A stretch of DNA of 25,487 nucleotides from an uncultured Muribaculaceae bacterium (GTDB taxonomy: Bacteria > Bacteroidota > Bacteroidia > Bacteroidales > Muribaculaceae), in assembly GCA_904502025.1 (NCBI GenBank), contig CAJGDJ010000030.1, positions 1 to 25,487 on the forward strand, given 5' to 3'. The position numbers were made by a program, and so were the translations under genes. The notes under the pieces were generated by a model. The model saw only the letters and a program-made list of their open reading frames with translations. It had not been told where the DNA came from and did no database searches. Position 1 is the first letter of the stretch, and the number at the start of each line of letters is the position of its first letter. Positions 14,594-23,400 of this stretch are shown here, one piece after another.

Positions 14594-14624
14594 CAAAGAT
14601 AATCAAAGATTCTTAACCTTGCAA
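14594..14624 (-). promoter_or_regulatory. promoter for the tRNA-Tyr/tRNA-Gly pair, inside the 3' end of ribH
   Basis: On the minus strand a TTG (14624-14622) is followed after exactly 20 bases by TATCTTTG (14601-14594), an ideal match to the Bacteroidetes -33/-7 consensus. The -33 element and most of the spacer lie within the last codons of ribH. The predicted start is near 14588, about six bases before the tRNA-Tyr 5' end. Confidence 0.8.
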
Positions 14625-15094
14625 GCGAAATCGTGCATTTTAATTGCAGCGACAGCTGCTTCTTCGCCTTTGTTCCCGAGTTTCCCCCCACAACGATCAA
14701 GTGCATCTTGTTCGCAGTCAACGGTTAATACTCCAAAAATGACAGGAGTGTCGCAGTCGGCATTGAGTGCGGTAATTCCTTGTGTTACACTTTGACACAC
14801 GTAGTCGAAGTGTGGAGTCCCTCCTCGAATCACGCAACCAAACACAATAATTGCATCATATAATGATGCTTCGATTAATTGAGATGCAGCGAAAGTTAAT
14901 TCAACTGCTCCGGGAACATGATACACATCAATATCCTCATCGGCAAAACCTTGCGATTTGAACACGTTTAATGCACCGTCGGTAAGTGCTCCGGTTATGT
15001 GTGCATTCCATTCGGCAGCTACGATAGCTACTCGCATGTTTTCAACTTTGGGTATAGCACCTTGAGGTGCACTGTGTGATAGACTTGTTGCCAT
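14603..15094 (-). CDS. ribH: 6,7-dimethyl-8-ribityllumazine synthase
   Basis: This 163-residue riboflavin enzyme condenses ribulose-5-P-derived 3,4-dihydroxy-2-butanone 4-phosphate with the ribitylamino-uracil to give lumazine, usually as a 60-mer or pentamer. Family motifs are visible: A-A-E-W-N (26-30), V-P-G-A-V-E (60-65), G-C-V-I-R-G-G-T-P-H-F-D (86-97) with catalytic H95, and F-G-V-L-T (120-124). About 18 residues precede the usual core start R-V-A-I-V, a common extension in this group. It lies 34 bases after the TPR gene, with which it shares a promoter. No FMN riboswitch is seen upstream. The tRNA promoter overlaps its last codons. Confidence 0.96.
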   Translation of the reverse strand: MATSLSHSAPQGAIPKVENMRVAIVAAEWNAHITGALTDGALNVFKSQGFADEDIDVYHVPGAVELTFAASQLIEASLYDAIIVFGCVIRGGTPHFDYVCQSVTQGITALNADCDTPVIFGVLTVDCEQDALDRCGGKLGNKGEEAAVAAIKMHDFACKVKNL

Positions 15095-15128
15095 AAAAAT
15101 GATTTATTTTATGAGTAGATTTAATTAT

Positions 15129-16139
15129 TTACTTTGGAAACATTTTATGCCAAAAATTCAATATGTCGAGACTGTTGTTACGAGCATTTAGCAGAACTTC
15201 AACAATGCGTTTATGTTCCTCGGCTGCATCAAGTTTTGTGGCCTTGTGAAGCATTGTGTTGAGCAAGTGCACACCTTTGTCGCGAGTGTTTTTGGCTTGT
15301 ATAAGAGCTTCGCCAAGCGATATTGAAAGTTTAAGCTGTTGCAACGAGAAATCCGGTTCGATGCGAGTCAAATACTTCAATGCACGAGTGTAGAAATGAA
15401 TTGCCTCTCGATAACGATTCATCTGCGTGAGGGTATCGCCCTCGTTTTGCAGTGAAGTTACTAATCGGGCTGTAGCTTCAATTATGCCCGAATTTACTTC
15501 GGCAAGATGTATCGAAGTCTCTACCTGATAATTGGCAAGAAGATTAGCTTGATCCACTCGTGAACGATATATTGATGTCGAGGCGTTAAGAACACTAAGT
15601 TGTGCCGAACTATAACGTTGAGGTTTTAGCTTTGAGAGCTTTTCAAGTAATTTGAGTGATTTTAGAATTTCGCGCTCGGCTTGTTTGAATTCTTTTTTTT
15701 GACAATGGATTAGTGCCAAATCAAAAAGCAATAGAGACAATAAGCACATAAAATCCTCATCTTTGCGACGAGTATTTTGGATTAATAGATTAAGTGCTTC
15801 GGCAATTACAACCATTGCTTGCTCGATTTTGTCATCTTCAATCAATGTCGCGGCTAATGTTTGCTTGATAGCAACTCGCTCATCAACAATGGAATCGTTG
15901 TCATGTCGGGTAAACATCGTATCGAGCCATTGCAGGTTTGCGATAGCTTTACTTATATTGTTGTCGCCAATCATTTGTTGCGTAATCACTCTCATAGTGT
16001 CAATAATCGTTGAAAGTGGGGCATAGGCAAGCCCATGGCGAATGGCAATAATCGATGATCCCGCTTTGAATGCTTCAAGCTGGTTGAGCGAATGTGAGTT
16101 GCTCACAGTTAAAAATAACGGATCAAGAGTCGATTTCAT
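15129..16139 (-). CDS. TPR-type helical repeat protein, function unknown
   Basis: This protein of about 336 residues is almost entirely alpha-helical and has repeated helix pairs of TPR type. The clearest are near the middle (A-L-I-H-C-Q-K-K-E-F-K-Q-A-E) and in the C-terminal half (L-T-Q-M-N-R-Y-R-E-A-I-H-F-Y-T-R-A-L-K-Y). There is no signal peptide and no membrane segment, so it is probably cytosolic. I chose the ATG at 16137-16139; a TTG three codons upstream gives a longer reading with no added support. It precedes ribH by 34 bases and has its own promoter. Tetratricopeptide proteins next to ribH are, from memory, common in Bacteroidales, but no role in riboflavin synthesis is shown by the sequence. 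Confidence 0.75.
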   Translation of the reverse strand: MKSTLDPLFLTVSNSHSLNQLEAFKAGSSIIAIRHGLAYAPLSTIIDTMRVITQQMIGDNNISKAIANLQWLDTMFTRHDNDSIVDERVAIKQTLAATLIEDDKIEQAMVVIAEALNLLIQNTRRKDEDFMCLLSLLLFDLALIHCQKKEFKQAEREILKSLKLLEKLSKLKPQRYSSAQLSVLNASTSIYRSRVDQANLLANYQVETSIHLAEVNSGIIEATARLVTSLQNEGDTLTQMNRYREAIHFYTRALKYLTRIEPDFSLQQLKLSISLGEALIQAKNTRDKGVHLLNTMLHKATKLDAAEEHKRIVEVLLNARNNSLDILNFWHKMFPK

Positions 16140-16171
16140 TGCTGCCAATAGAAATGAATTTATTAATTACG

Positions 16172-16201
16172 CAAAGTTAGTGTTTTCTATTCTAATTTCA
16201 A
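16172..16201 (-). promoter_or_regulatory. promoter for the TPR-ribH operon
   Basis: On the minus strand TTG (16201-16199), a 19-base spacer and TAACTTTG (16179-16172) match the Bacteroidetes promoter closely. The predicted start is near 16166, about 27 bases before the TPR ATG. No terminator is visible between the thioesterase stop and this promoter, so some read-through from the recF operon is possible. Confidence 0.75.
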
Positions 16202-16245
16202 TTATGCTAAAGTTGAATGCTTTGTCTTATAGCTTAATAATGTGA

Positions 16246-16734
16246 TTAGCTATGTGAGGGGACAAACATGCTGCGTTCCTCAAAATCACATATCGCTTTT
16301 ACCCATTCCGAGTCTATTTCAGCTCCCTGGGCTGTTTTAGGATCGAAACCAGCCATTACTGTGTGTCCGATACATTTAACATCGCCGGTTTCCATATTGA
16401 TGATGCGTTGCTCCAACTTCACACTACGTTGAGATATAGATGTTACGGTTGTAAGCACAGCGATAGGCTCTTTGATATACCCCGGAGAGAAAAAGTCACA
16501 GTTGATATTTACTATGACTACGTTGATATGTTTCCAATCAACCAAGTCGGGCTTTATAGCATTAAAATATGCCGTTTTACCTAAGTCCATATATTCGAGA
16601 TAGGCATTATTGTTGATATGACCTATCATGTCGATGTCGTTAAATCGTATCTGTATTGGTGTAACGTGTCGAAATGGTTGTGTAGCTGCCGGAACACGTG
16701 GATTGGTCGATGTGGGGTAGGTTATAGGAGTCAT
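16246..16734 (-). CDS. acyl-CoA thioesterase, hotdog fold (4HBT type)
   Basis: This 162-residue protein of the 4-hydroxybenzoyl-CoA thioesterase superfamily hydrolyses acyl-CoA or acyl-ACP thioesters. The N-terminal motif I-R-F-N-D33-I-D35-M-I-G-H-I-N-N-N-A-Y-L-E-Y (29-48) contains the likely catalytic aspartate and the central hotdog helix. The following strands (V-N-I-N-C-D-F, V-K-L-E-Q-R-I) also fit. An N-terminal extension of about 22 residues precedes the fold. It is similar to YbgC/FadM-type enzymes; the acyl substrate cannot be read from the sequence. Its ATG lies two bases after the DUF721 stop, so it is translated as part of the recF operon. A metabolic link to recF is not evident; the grouping may be positional. 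Confidence 0.85.
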   Translation of the reverse strand: MTPITYPTSTNPRVPAATQPFRHVTPIQIRFNDIDMIGHINNNAYLEYMDLGKTAYFNAIKPDLVDWKHINVVIVNINCDFFSPGYIKEPIAVLTTVTSISQRSVKLEQRIINMETGDVKCIGHTVMAGFDPKTAQGAEIDSEWVKAICDFEERSMFVPSHS

Positions 16735-16736
16735 TA

Positions 16737-17027
16737 TTAATGAATTATTATATTTGAAATAACATTTCGTCCGGCGGTTTTGTTTAATTCTTCAACCAAG
16801 CGTGAACGATGAAACTGCAATTCGTTTTTCAATGCAGCCGACGACAAATATACGTGTAATACACCTTTATCAATATATCGGCGAGTGGTGTAGCGATTGA
16901 TGCTTTGACCCACTACTTCGGGCCACAAGTAGCATAACTTTTGCTCATCAAAAGTTGAAGCCATTCCGCTCTCATTGAGAGCAATGTCGATAATGTCTTT
17001 TATGCTTTGTGCTTCACTACGTTTCAT
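16737..17027 (-). CDS. DUF721 / DciA-like protein
   Basis: This small protein of 96 residues belongs to the DUF721 family, which includes DciA, the ancestral loader of the replicative helicase DnaB. The core shows L-W-P-E-V-V-G-Q-S-I-N-R-Y-T (34-47), then G-V-L-H-V-Y-L-S-S-A-A-L-K-N-E-L (55-70), the usual family signature, and a final short strand. The start ATG overlaps the recF stop by four bases (ATGA), which implies coupled translation. DUF721 proteins beside recF are frequent in bacteria, which supports a DNA replication role. Helicase loading in this organism is inferred from the family only. Confidence 0.85.
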   Translation of the reverse strand: MKRSEAQSIKDIIDIALNESGMASTFDEQKLCYLWPEVVGQSINRYTTRRYIDKGVLHVYLSSAALKNELQFHRSRLVEELNKTAGRNVISNIIIH

Positions 17028-18133
17028 GATTGAGGAGTGATTGGGTTAAATATGCCGTCAATAACCTCCCAAATGCGATAGTCGCCTGAGGTGCGTGCAA
17101 TGATGTTATCGAGGTGCGTGCGATTTGTGTCGGTAATGAAAATTTGACCAAACTTGTCATTCATTACGATTTCCATTATATGCTTCACTCGCGACGCATC
17201 GAGCTTGTCAAAGATGTCATCGAGCAACAATAATGGTTTGAGTGAAGTGGCTTCACTTAATAGTTCATATTGGGCCAATCGTAGGGCGATGGTATATGTT
17301 TTGCATTGACCTTGCGAACCAATACGTTTAATTGGCATGTTAGAAATTGTCATATCGATATCGTCGCGATGAATACCCACAGAGGTGTGTTTTACGATTT
17401 CGTCATGACGGCGACAACCATCAAAGAGTGATTCAAGAGTGATGCTCGATTCGTTGAGTTGACTTTCATAATTCAACTTCACCGGCTCTCCATCGCCAGC
17501 AATAGCATTGTAGTAGCGATTGAAGATGATTGAGAGGCGTTCAATCCACTCTTTGCGTTGGCGATTAATGTATTCGGCACTCATTGCCATGTTCAATTCT
17601 ATTGCCATATATAGATTATGGTCAACACACCCATCACGAAGCAACTTGTTGCGTTGTTCGAGAGCTTTATTGTAGCGAATGAGTTGGTCGAGATAATTGT
17701 GGTCGCTTTGCGAGATAATCATATCGATAAATCTGCGACGTTCATCGCTATTTCCACGTATTAGGTCAATGTCATTTGGTGCAATGATAACGAGGGGAAA
17801 TAATCCGATGTGTTGACTCAATCGCTGATACTCTTTACCCTTGCGTTTGAGTGTTTTTCTTTTGTTGCGATTCATTCCAAGCGACAAATCCTCCTCTATA
17901 TTACGACGCAGATATGAAGCATTGACGATACAAAACGATTCTTCGCATTTAATTAGCATTGAATCTTGCACACCATTAAAACTTTTGCAAAAGCTCATGT
18001 AATAGATCGCATCAAGCAAATTACTCTTTCCCATGCCATTATTACCCAAAAGACAGTTGGCCTTTGGCGAAAACTCCAATCGTGCCTGAGCGATATTCTT
18101 AAAATTATCTATTGCAAGTCGCTGTAAAATCAT
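17024..18133 (-). CDS. recF: DNA replication and repair protein RecF
   Basis: This 369-residue ABC/SMC-type ATPase acts at single-strand gaps to help RecOR load RecA. The start M-I-L-Q-R-L-A-I-D-N-F-K-N is the family N-terminus. Walker A is G-N-N-G-M-G-K-S (30-37), the signature is G-S-Q-G-Q-C-K-T (272-279), and Walker B is L-L-L-L-D-D (301-306) followed by I-F-D-K-L-D. A D-loop region and the T-D-T-N-R motif (334-338) are present. The length is normal. It overlaps the DUF721 gene by four bases, and a -7 promoter element sits immediately upstream of its ATG. dnaA, dnaN and gyrB, the classical neighbours, are absent, as is usual in Bacteroidetes. Confidence 0.96.
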   Translation of the reverse strand: MILQRLAIDNFKNIAQARLEFSPKANCLLGNNGMGKSNLLDAIYYMSFCKSFNGVQDSMLIKCEESFCIVNASYLRRNIEEDLSLGMNRNKRKTLKRKGKEYQRLSQHIGLFPLVIIAPNDIDLIRGNSDERRRFIDMIISQSDHNYLDQLIRYNKALEQRNKLLRDGCVDHNLYMAIELNMAMSAEYINRQRKEWIERLSIIFNRYYNAIAGDGEPVKLNYESQLNESSITLESLFDGCRRHDEIVKHTSVGIHRDDIDMTISNMPIKRIGSQGQCKTYTIALRLAQYELLSEATSLKPLLLLDDIFDKLDASRVKHIMEIVMNDKFGQIFITDTNRTHLDNIIARTSGDYRIWEVIDGIFNPITPQS

Positions 18134-18137
18134 ATCA

Positions 18138-18145
18138 CAAAGTTA
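18138..18145 (-). promoter_or_regulatory. -7 promoter element abutting the recF start
   Basis: On the minus strand TAACTTTG (18145-18138) is a perfect TAnnTTTG element only four bases before the recF ATG. No TTG lies at the expected distance; the nearest are 10 and 14 bases upstream. If used, the transcript would begin at or very near the start codon, giving a leaderless or nearly leaderless mRNA. Confidence 0.5.
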
Positions 18146-18165
18146 CAAATTATTTCAAACAAAAA

Positions 18166-18197
18166 AGAGTGGATTCATAACTAAATGAGTCCACTCT
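18166..18197 (-). terminator. intrinsic terminator after the LpxA-like gene
   Basis: The arms AGAGTGGATTCA (18166-18177) and TGAGTCCACTCT (18186-18197) pair over 12 bases with one G-T wobble and an 8-base loop. On the minus strand TTTTTTG follows. It lies 21 bases after the acyltransferase stop and closes the efflux operon. Confidence 0.87.
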
Positions 18198-18218
18198 GAT
18201 AATATCTACTATTCTAAG

Positions 18219-19007
18219 TTAATCTACTGTGCTGATGGGGAGGGCGACGATTTTCATGTCGTTGGCGTTTATGAAGTCAATAACCTCTTGACGCACTTCG
18301 CTTTCAGGGACATCGGCTTCAATGCGACGAACAGCGTTGAACACCGATGTGCCACTTTGATATACATGGCGATAGCATTTTGCGATATCGTCGATTTGCT
18401 CCTCGGTGTAGCCATGCTTACGCATCACCACAGCGTTGATGCCAAAGTAACTTACAGGGTTGTGAGCGAAGATTGTGAATGGAGGCACATTGCCATTGAT
18501 GCGGCAACCACCCTTAATCAATACCCAACGTCCCACTTTGCTCTTCTCGTGAAGAATTGAGCAACTTGAAAGGATTGAACATTCATCAACTTCTACATCG
18601 CCGGCAATCAATACACTGTTGCCTATGACGCATTTGCCTTTAATCACAGTGTCGTGTCCGATGTGAGATTCTGCCATAATGAAGCAGTCGTCGCCAATGC
18701 GAGTGCCACCGCTTGAATAGATGCCACGGTTGATAATTACGTGTTCACGTATCACAGTATTATCGCCGATATAGCAATAGGTGTCTTCCCCTTTCCAACG
18801 GAAATCTTGTGGGTCGGCACCGATTATTGTGCCTTGATACACTTTGTTATTGCGTCCCATGCGAGTGCCTCGAATGATGCTTGTATAGGGCATGATTTCG
18901 CAACCATCTCCTATCTCAACATTTTTGTCGATATAGGCGAAAGGGTGGATTATTACGTTTTCACCGATTTTTGCCGATGGGTCAACGTGAGCTAATGGGC
19001 TTATCAT
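18219..19007 (-). CDS. LpxA-like UDP-N-acetylglucosamine O-acyltransferase (diverged)
   Basis: This 262-residue left-handed beta-helix acyltransferase has hexapeptide repeats throughout the first 190 residues and the LpxA C-terminal helical region after them. LpxA puts the first O-linked acyl chain on UDP-GlcNAc in lipid A synthesis. The catalytic histidine is H118 in S-H-I-G-H-D, and A-D-P-Q-D-F-R (64-70) and I-R-E-H-V-I-I-N-R-G (86-95) are family-typical. The substrate-binding motif near N191 reads N-A-V-V-M-R-K-H-G, where E. coli LpxA has E200 and the pair R204-R205, so three contact residues differ. It stands outside any lpxD/lpxC cluster, 32 bases after the efflux outer-membrane gene. 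It is either a second LpxA paralogue or an acyltransferase for another nucleotide sugar. Confidence 0.8.
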   Translation of the reverse strand: MISPLAHVDPSAKIGENVIIHPFAYIDKNVEIGDGCEIMPYTSIIRGTRMGRNNKVYQGTIIGADPQDFRWKGEDTYCYIGDNTVIREHVIINRGIYSSGGTRIGDDCFIMAESHIGHDTVIKGKCVIGNSVLIAGDVEVDECSILSSCSILHEKSKVGRWVLIKGGCRINGNVPPFTIFAHNPVSYFGINAVVMRKHGYTEEQIDDIAKCYRHVYQSGTSVFNAVRRIEADVPESEVRQEVIDFINANDMKIVALPISTVD

Positions 19008-19039
19008 AATTTCTTCAATTTAAGGTATTATACAATTTA

Positions 19040-20419
19040 TTATCTACCACCACCGAGTGATTGGTAGAGATTAATCACGGCTTGTGTTTTGGTGTGCTCA
19101 CATGCTAATTGCGACATTTGTGTAGCCAAGAGGTTTTGTTGAGCTGTGAGAACTTCGAGATAGGTCGATGTGCCCAATGTCAATAATTCTTGGGTATATT
19201 CAACCGATTTTTCGAGGTTTTCTACTTGGGTATTCAATAGTCCTACCTTTTCATCGCTTTTTTGGCATACCAACATCGCATCGCTCACCTCGGCACTTGC
19301 ATTCAACAATGAGTATTCAAAGTTGTTTAATGCTTGTTGTTGAGCTGCCTTTGATGCTTCGAGAGTAGCAATGTTTTTGCCACGAGAGAAGATAGGAGCA
19401 GTTAACGACCCTGCAAGTTGAATAAACCAGTCGCCAGGGTTCATAACCACCGAACCGAAGCTATTAGTAAAACCACCGTTAGCCGAAATTGTTAGGTTGG
19501 GGTAGAATGCAGCACGAGCAAGATTTGTAGCATAATAAGCCTTTGCTAAGTCCATTTCGGCAGCACGCACATCGGGACGAGCAGCCAATTCAGTCATAGG
19601 CACACCTGCTCTCACGATATTAGGCATTGTTAATGTTGCTTGCGATGATACACTCCATTTTTGTGGCAACACATTTAGTAATAACGACATTGTGTTGTTG
19701 GTCTCGTTGAGCGACACTTCGAGGTCGGTGATTGAAGCCAAAAGGTTGTAGTAACTTGCAGTGCTTTGCACGATTGCCGCTTCGTTAAGTCGTCCATCGA
19801 GTTTAAGGTTTTTCATCACCTCAATACTTTCAGCCCATAAGCGAGCAGTCTCTTTGTTCAGCTCAATTTGTCGTTGAAGAGTTGCGATAGTGTAATAGCA
19901 GTTGGCTACGCCACCAATGATTTGTGAGCGTACGGCTTGATTATAAGCTTTTGTTTGTTCAACAGTTGCTTCAGCACTTCGTTTGTTGTTGAGAAGTTTG
20001 CCAAAAATATCAATCTCCCAACTCACAGCCAACGGAATTTGGTATGTGCCGATGAAATCACTACCGGCAAACGATGCATAACCTCCATTTGGTGCCAATG
20101 CCAATGATGGGAGATAACTCAATTTTGCACCTTTGAGTTGAGCTTGGGCTATATCTACATTGAGTTTTGCATTTTGTAGGTTCACATTGTTTTCGAGGGC
20201 TTGATTAATCAAGTCAACGAGAACAGGGTCGGTAAACACCTCTTGCCAACTAAGATTGCCAAATGTAGTTGAGTCAATTTCTCTTTCTTGAGCTTTGGCA
20301 TATTCGGCAATAAGGGCACTGTCCTCGGTAGGAGTTTCATATTTTTTATATATTCCACAGCTGCTCAGCATTGTGATGCTGAGAGCTATGGTTGTGCAAT
20401 GTTTCATTTTAGTTGTCAT
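19040..20419 (-). CDS. RND efflux outer-membrane factor, NodT-family lipoprotein (OprM type)
   Basis: This outer-membrane channel of about 459 residues belongs to a tripartite pump. The start is the ATG at 20417-20419; a TTG four codons upstream is possible but less likely. The lipoprotein signal M-T-T-K-M-K-H ... M-L-S-S-C gives Cys21. Two OEP repeats span about 50-250 and 260-455, with the long coiled-coil helices rich in A, Q, L, N and E. The family motif A-A-R-P-D-V-R-A-A-E is present, and the end G-T-S-T-Y-L-E-V-L-T-A-Q-Q-N-L-L is characteristic. It is 15 bases after the acrB-type gene. It is the third gene of the operon, and the LpxA-like gene follows. Confidence 0.93.
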   Translation of the reverse strand: MTTKMKHCTTIALSITMLSSCGIYKKYETPTEDSALIAEYAKAQEREIDSTTFGNLSWQEVFTDPVLVDLINQALENNVNLQNAKLNVDIAQAQLKGAKLSYLPSLALAPNGGYASFAGSDFIGTYQIPLAVSWEIDIFGKLLNNKRSAEATVEQTKAYNQAVRSQIIGGVANCYYTIATLQRQIELNKETARLWAESIEVMKNLKLDGRLNEAAIVQSTASYYNLLASITDLEVSLNETNNTMSLLLNVLPQKWSVSSQATLTMPNIVRAGVPMTELAARPDVRAAEMDLAKAYYATNLARAAFYPNLTISANGGFTNSFGSVVMNPGDWFIQLAGSLTAPIFSRGKNIATLEASKAAQQQALNNFEYSLLNASAEVSDAMLVCQKSDEKVGLLNTQVENLEKSVEYTQELLTLGTSTYLEVLTAQQNLLATQMSQLACEHTKTQAVINLYQSLGGGR

Positions 20420-20434
20420 AATAATATACAATGT

Positions 20435-23400
20435 TTAGTTGCGTGAATATTGTTCCAACTCTGATGCGACACCAGCATTGTTGGTGTCGTTCCACTTGAT
20501 AGGAGTGAACTTTTCTTGAATTGTTTGGAAAATTACAAACAATGCAGGGACGATGAACACTTGTAGAATCATACCAATTAACATACCACCAATCGAACCA
20601 GCACCGAGAGCATTGTTACCATTCGCACCTACACCTGTGGCGAGCATCATTGGCAATAGACCGATAATTAAAGCCAACGAAGTCATCAAGATAGGACGCA
20701 AACGAGCTGCAGCACCTGCAACGGCTGCATTTGCGATACTCATGCCTGTGCGACGGCGTTCAACAGCAAACTCAATAATCAAGATAGCATTTTTAGCTAA
20801 CAAACCGATAAGCATAATCAATGCGATTTGCAAATATACGTTGTTGGAAATATCCCCAATCTTTGCAAAGATGAATGTGCCCATCAATCCAAATGGAATA
20901 GAGAGGATAACCCCTAATGGGAGAATATAACTTTCGTATTGTGCACTCAACAAGAGATATACAAACAAGAAACACAAACCGAAGATAATTGCTGTTGCAC
21001 TACCCGATGAAGAACCAGCTTCTTCACGAGTCATACCCGCAAATTCGTACCCGTAACCTTGTGGCAAATATTGAGCTGCAGTACGTTCGATAGCGGCAAT
21101 CGCTTCTCCCGATGAATAACCTGGGTTAGGAGTACCTGATACCGATATTGAGGTAAAGAGGTTGAAACGGTTTAATAAGTCGGGTCCATATACGCGTCGG
21201 AGCGAAATGAAGTTAGTGATAGGAGCCATTTCGTTGCCGTTGCGAACCTTAATACTATTGAGTGTTTCGGGCGACACACGAGTTTCGGGCGTCGCTTGCA
21301 TCATCACACGATAAAGTTTGCCAAATCGGTTGAAGTTTGACACATACATACCACCATAATACCCTTGCAGAGTGCTCAAAATTGTTTGAGGACTCAATCC
21401 TGCTTGTTTCACTTTTGCCACATCAATATCCACCATGTATTGAGGGAATGAAGGGTTGAAAGTGGTATATGCCATTTGAATTTCAGGGCATTTGTTCAAT
21501 TCGGCGAGGAAGTTAGTCGCAATTTCATAGAATTTATTGATGTCGCCACCGGTTTTGTCTTGAAGTTGCAACTCAAAACCGTTAGTAACCGAATATCCCG
21601 AAATCATAGGTGGAGCAAAGAGCATCACGCGTCCATCTTTGATTTTTTGTTTCACCATGCCGTTGAGTTGTTGGATAATCTTATCTGAACTTTCCTCTTC
21701 GGAGCGTTCTTCCCAATTTTTCAACTTAATAATAAATGTACCATAGGTTGAACCTTGGCCTGCTACGAAACTATAACCATTAACCAATACGCGAGTTTCT
21801 ACAGCCGGTATAGAAGCAATGATTTCATCGAGTTCGGCAAGTAATTCGCCTGTGCGTTCTTGCGAAGTTGCGGGAGGCATATCCACTACGGCAAAGATTG
21901 TGCCTGTGTCTTCATTAGGAACGAGGGCTGTTGGAGTAGAACCCATTAACCACACAAGTACTGCGATAACAACAGCAACAATAGCGAGCGATAAGGCTTT
22001 TGCTTTGATGAAGAATTTAATCACACCTTTATATTTTTCGAGCATACTGTCGTAGGCAGTATTGAATGCGGTGTGGAATCTGTCAACAAAATTTGTTTTC
22101 TTATCCTCGTGGTTTCCATGAGGTTTGAGGAATAGTGCACAAAGGGCAGGAGAGAGTGTCAAAGCGTTTACTGCCGAGAATGCAATAGAGATAGCCATTG
22201 TGATACCAAATTGCTTGTAGAATACACCGCTTGTGCCAGGCATAAATGACACAGGGATAAACACGAGCATCATAACAAGTGTGATTGAAATCAATGCACT
22301 TGCAATTTCACCCATAGCATCGATTGATGCACGGCGGGCCGATTGATACCCAACATCGAGTTTGGCATGCACGGCTTCCACCACCACAATGGCGTCATCG
22401 ACTACAATCGCGATTGCCAGAACTAATGCTGAAAGGGTAATCAAGTTGATTGAGAAGCCAATGAGGTTCATTACAAAGAATGTACCGATAAGGGCCACTG
22501 GAATTGCGATAGCTGGGATAATTGTAGAACGAATATCTTGAAGGAAGATATATACCACGATAAACACGAGCACAAATGCTTCAAGCAAAGTCTTTAACAC
22601 CTCATGAATCGACGCTTCAAGGAAGTCGTTTGTGTTCATCGGAATAGCGATATCCAACCCTTTGGGAAGTTCTTTTTTTGCATTGTCAACATAGGCAACG
22701 ATGTTTTTGATAATTTCAGTTGCATTTGATCCGGGAGTTTGGTAAATCATCGCAGTTGCCGCAGTTTTACCATTGAGCTCACTTTCGAAACTATAAACTT
22801 CGCGACCTAATTCCACGTCAGCGATATCTTTGAGATATAGGACTTCGCCATCGGGAGTAGCTTTGATTACGATATCTTCAAACTCTTCGGGGGTAACCAA
22901 GCGTCCTTTATATTTCATGATATATTGGAAACTTTGTTCGCCACGTTCACCAAATTGACCTGGTGCAGCCTCGATGTTTTGTTCGGCAAGAATAGCCGAA
23001 ACGTCCGATGGCATCAAACCATATTGAGCCATAACATCTGGTTTGAGCCAAATACGCATAGAGTAATTAGCACCGAGCACCATTGCATCACCCACACCCG
23101 AAATACGTTGAATTTGAGGAATGATGTTGATTTTAAGATAGTTCTCCACAAATTCGGTTGAATAAGTGCTATCTTCGGCATAAAGGCTTATCGCCATCAA
23201 AGTAGAAGTTTGGCGTTTTTGAGTAATGACCCCCACCTTTGTTACTTCGGCAGGGAGCAACCCTTGTGCCTTTGCCACACGGTTTTGAACGTCAACGGCA
23301 GCCATGTCGGGGTCATAACCTTGTTCAAAATATACGTTAATTGTAGCGGCACCTGTGTTAGACGCCGACGATGTCATATAGGTCATGTTTTGAGCACCGT

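Noticed and set aside
14354..14616. Open frames crossing both tRNA genes on either strand
   Set aside because: They are explained by the two complete tRNA cloverleaves and have no protein similarity that I can see.
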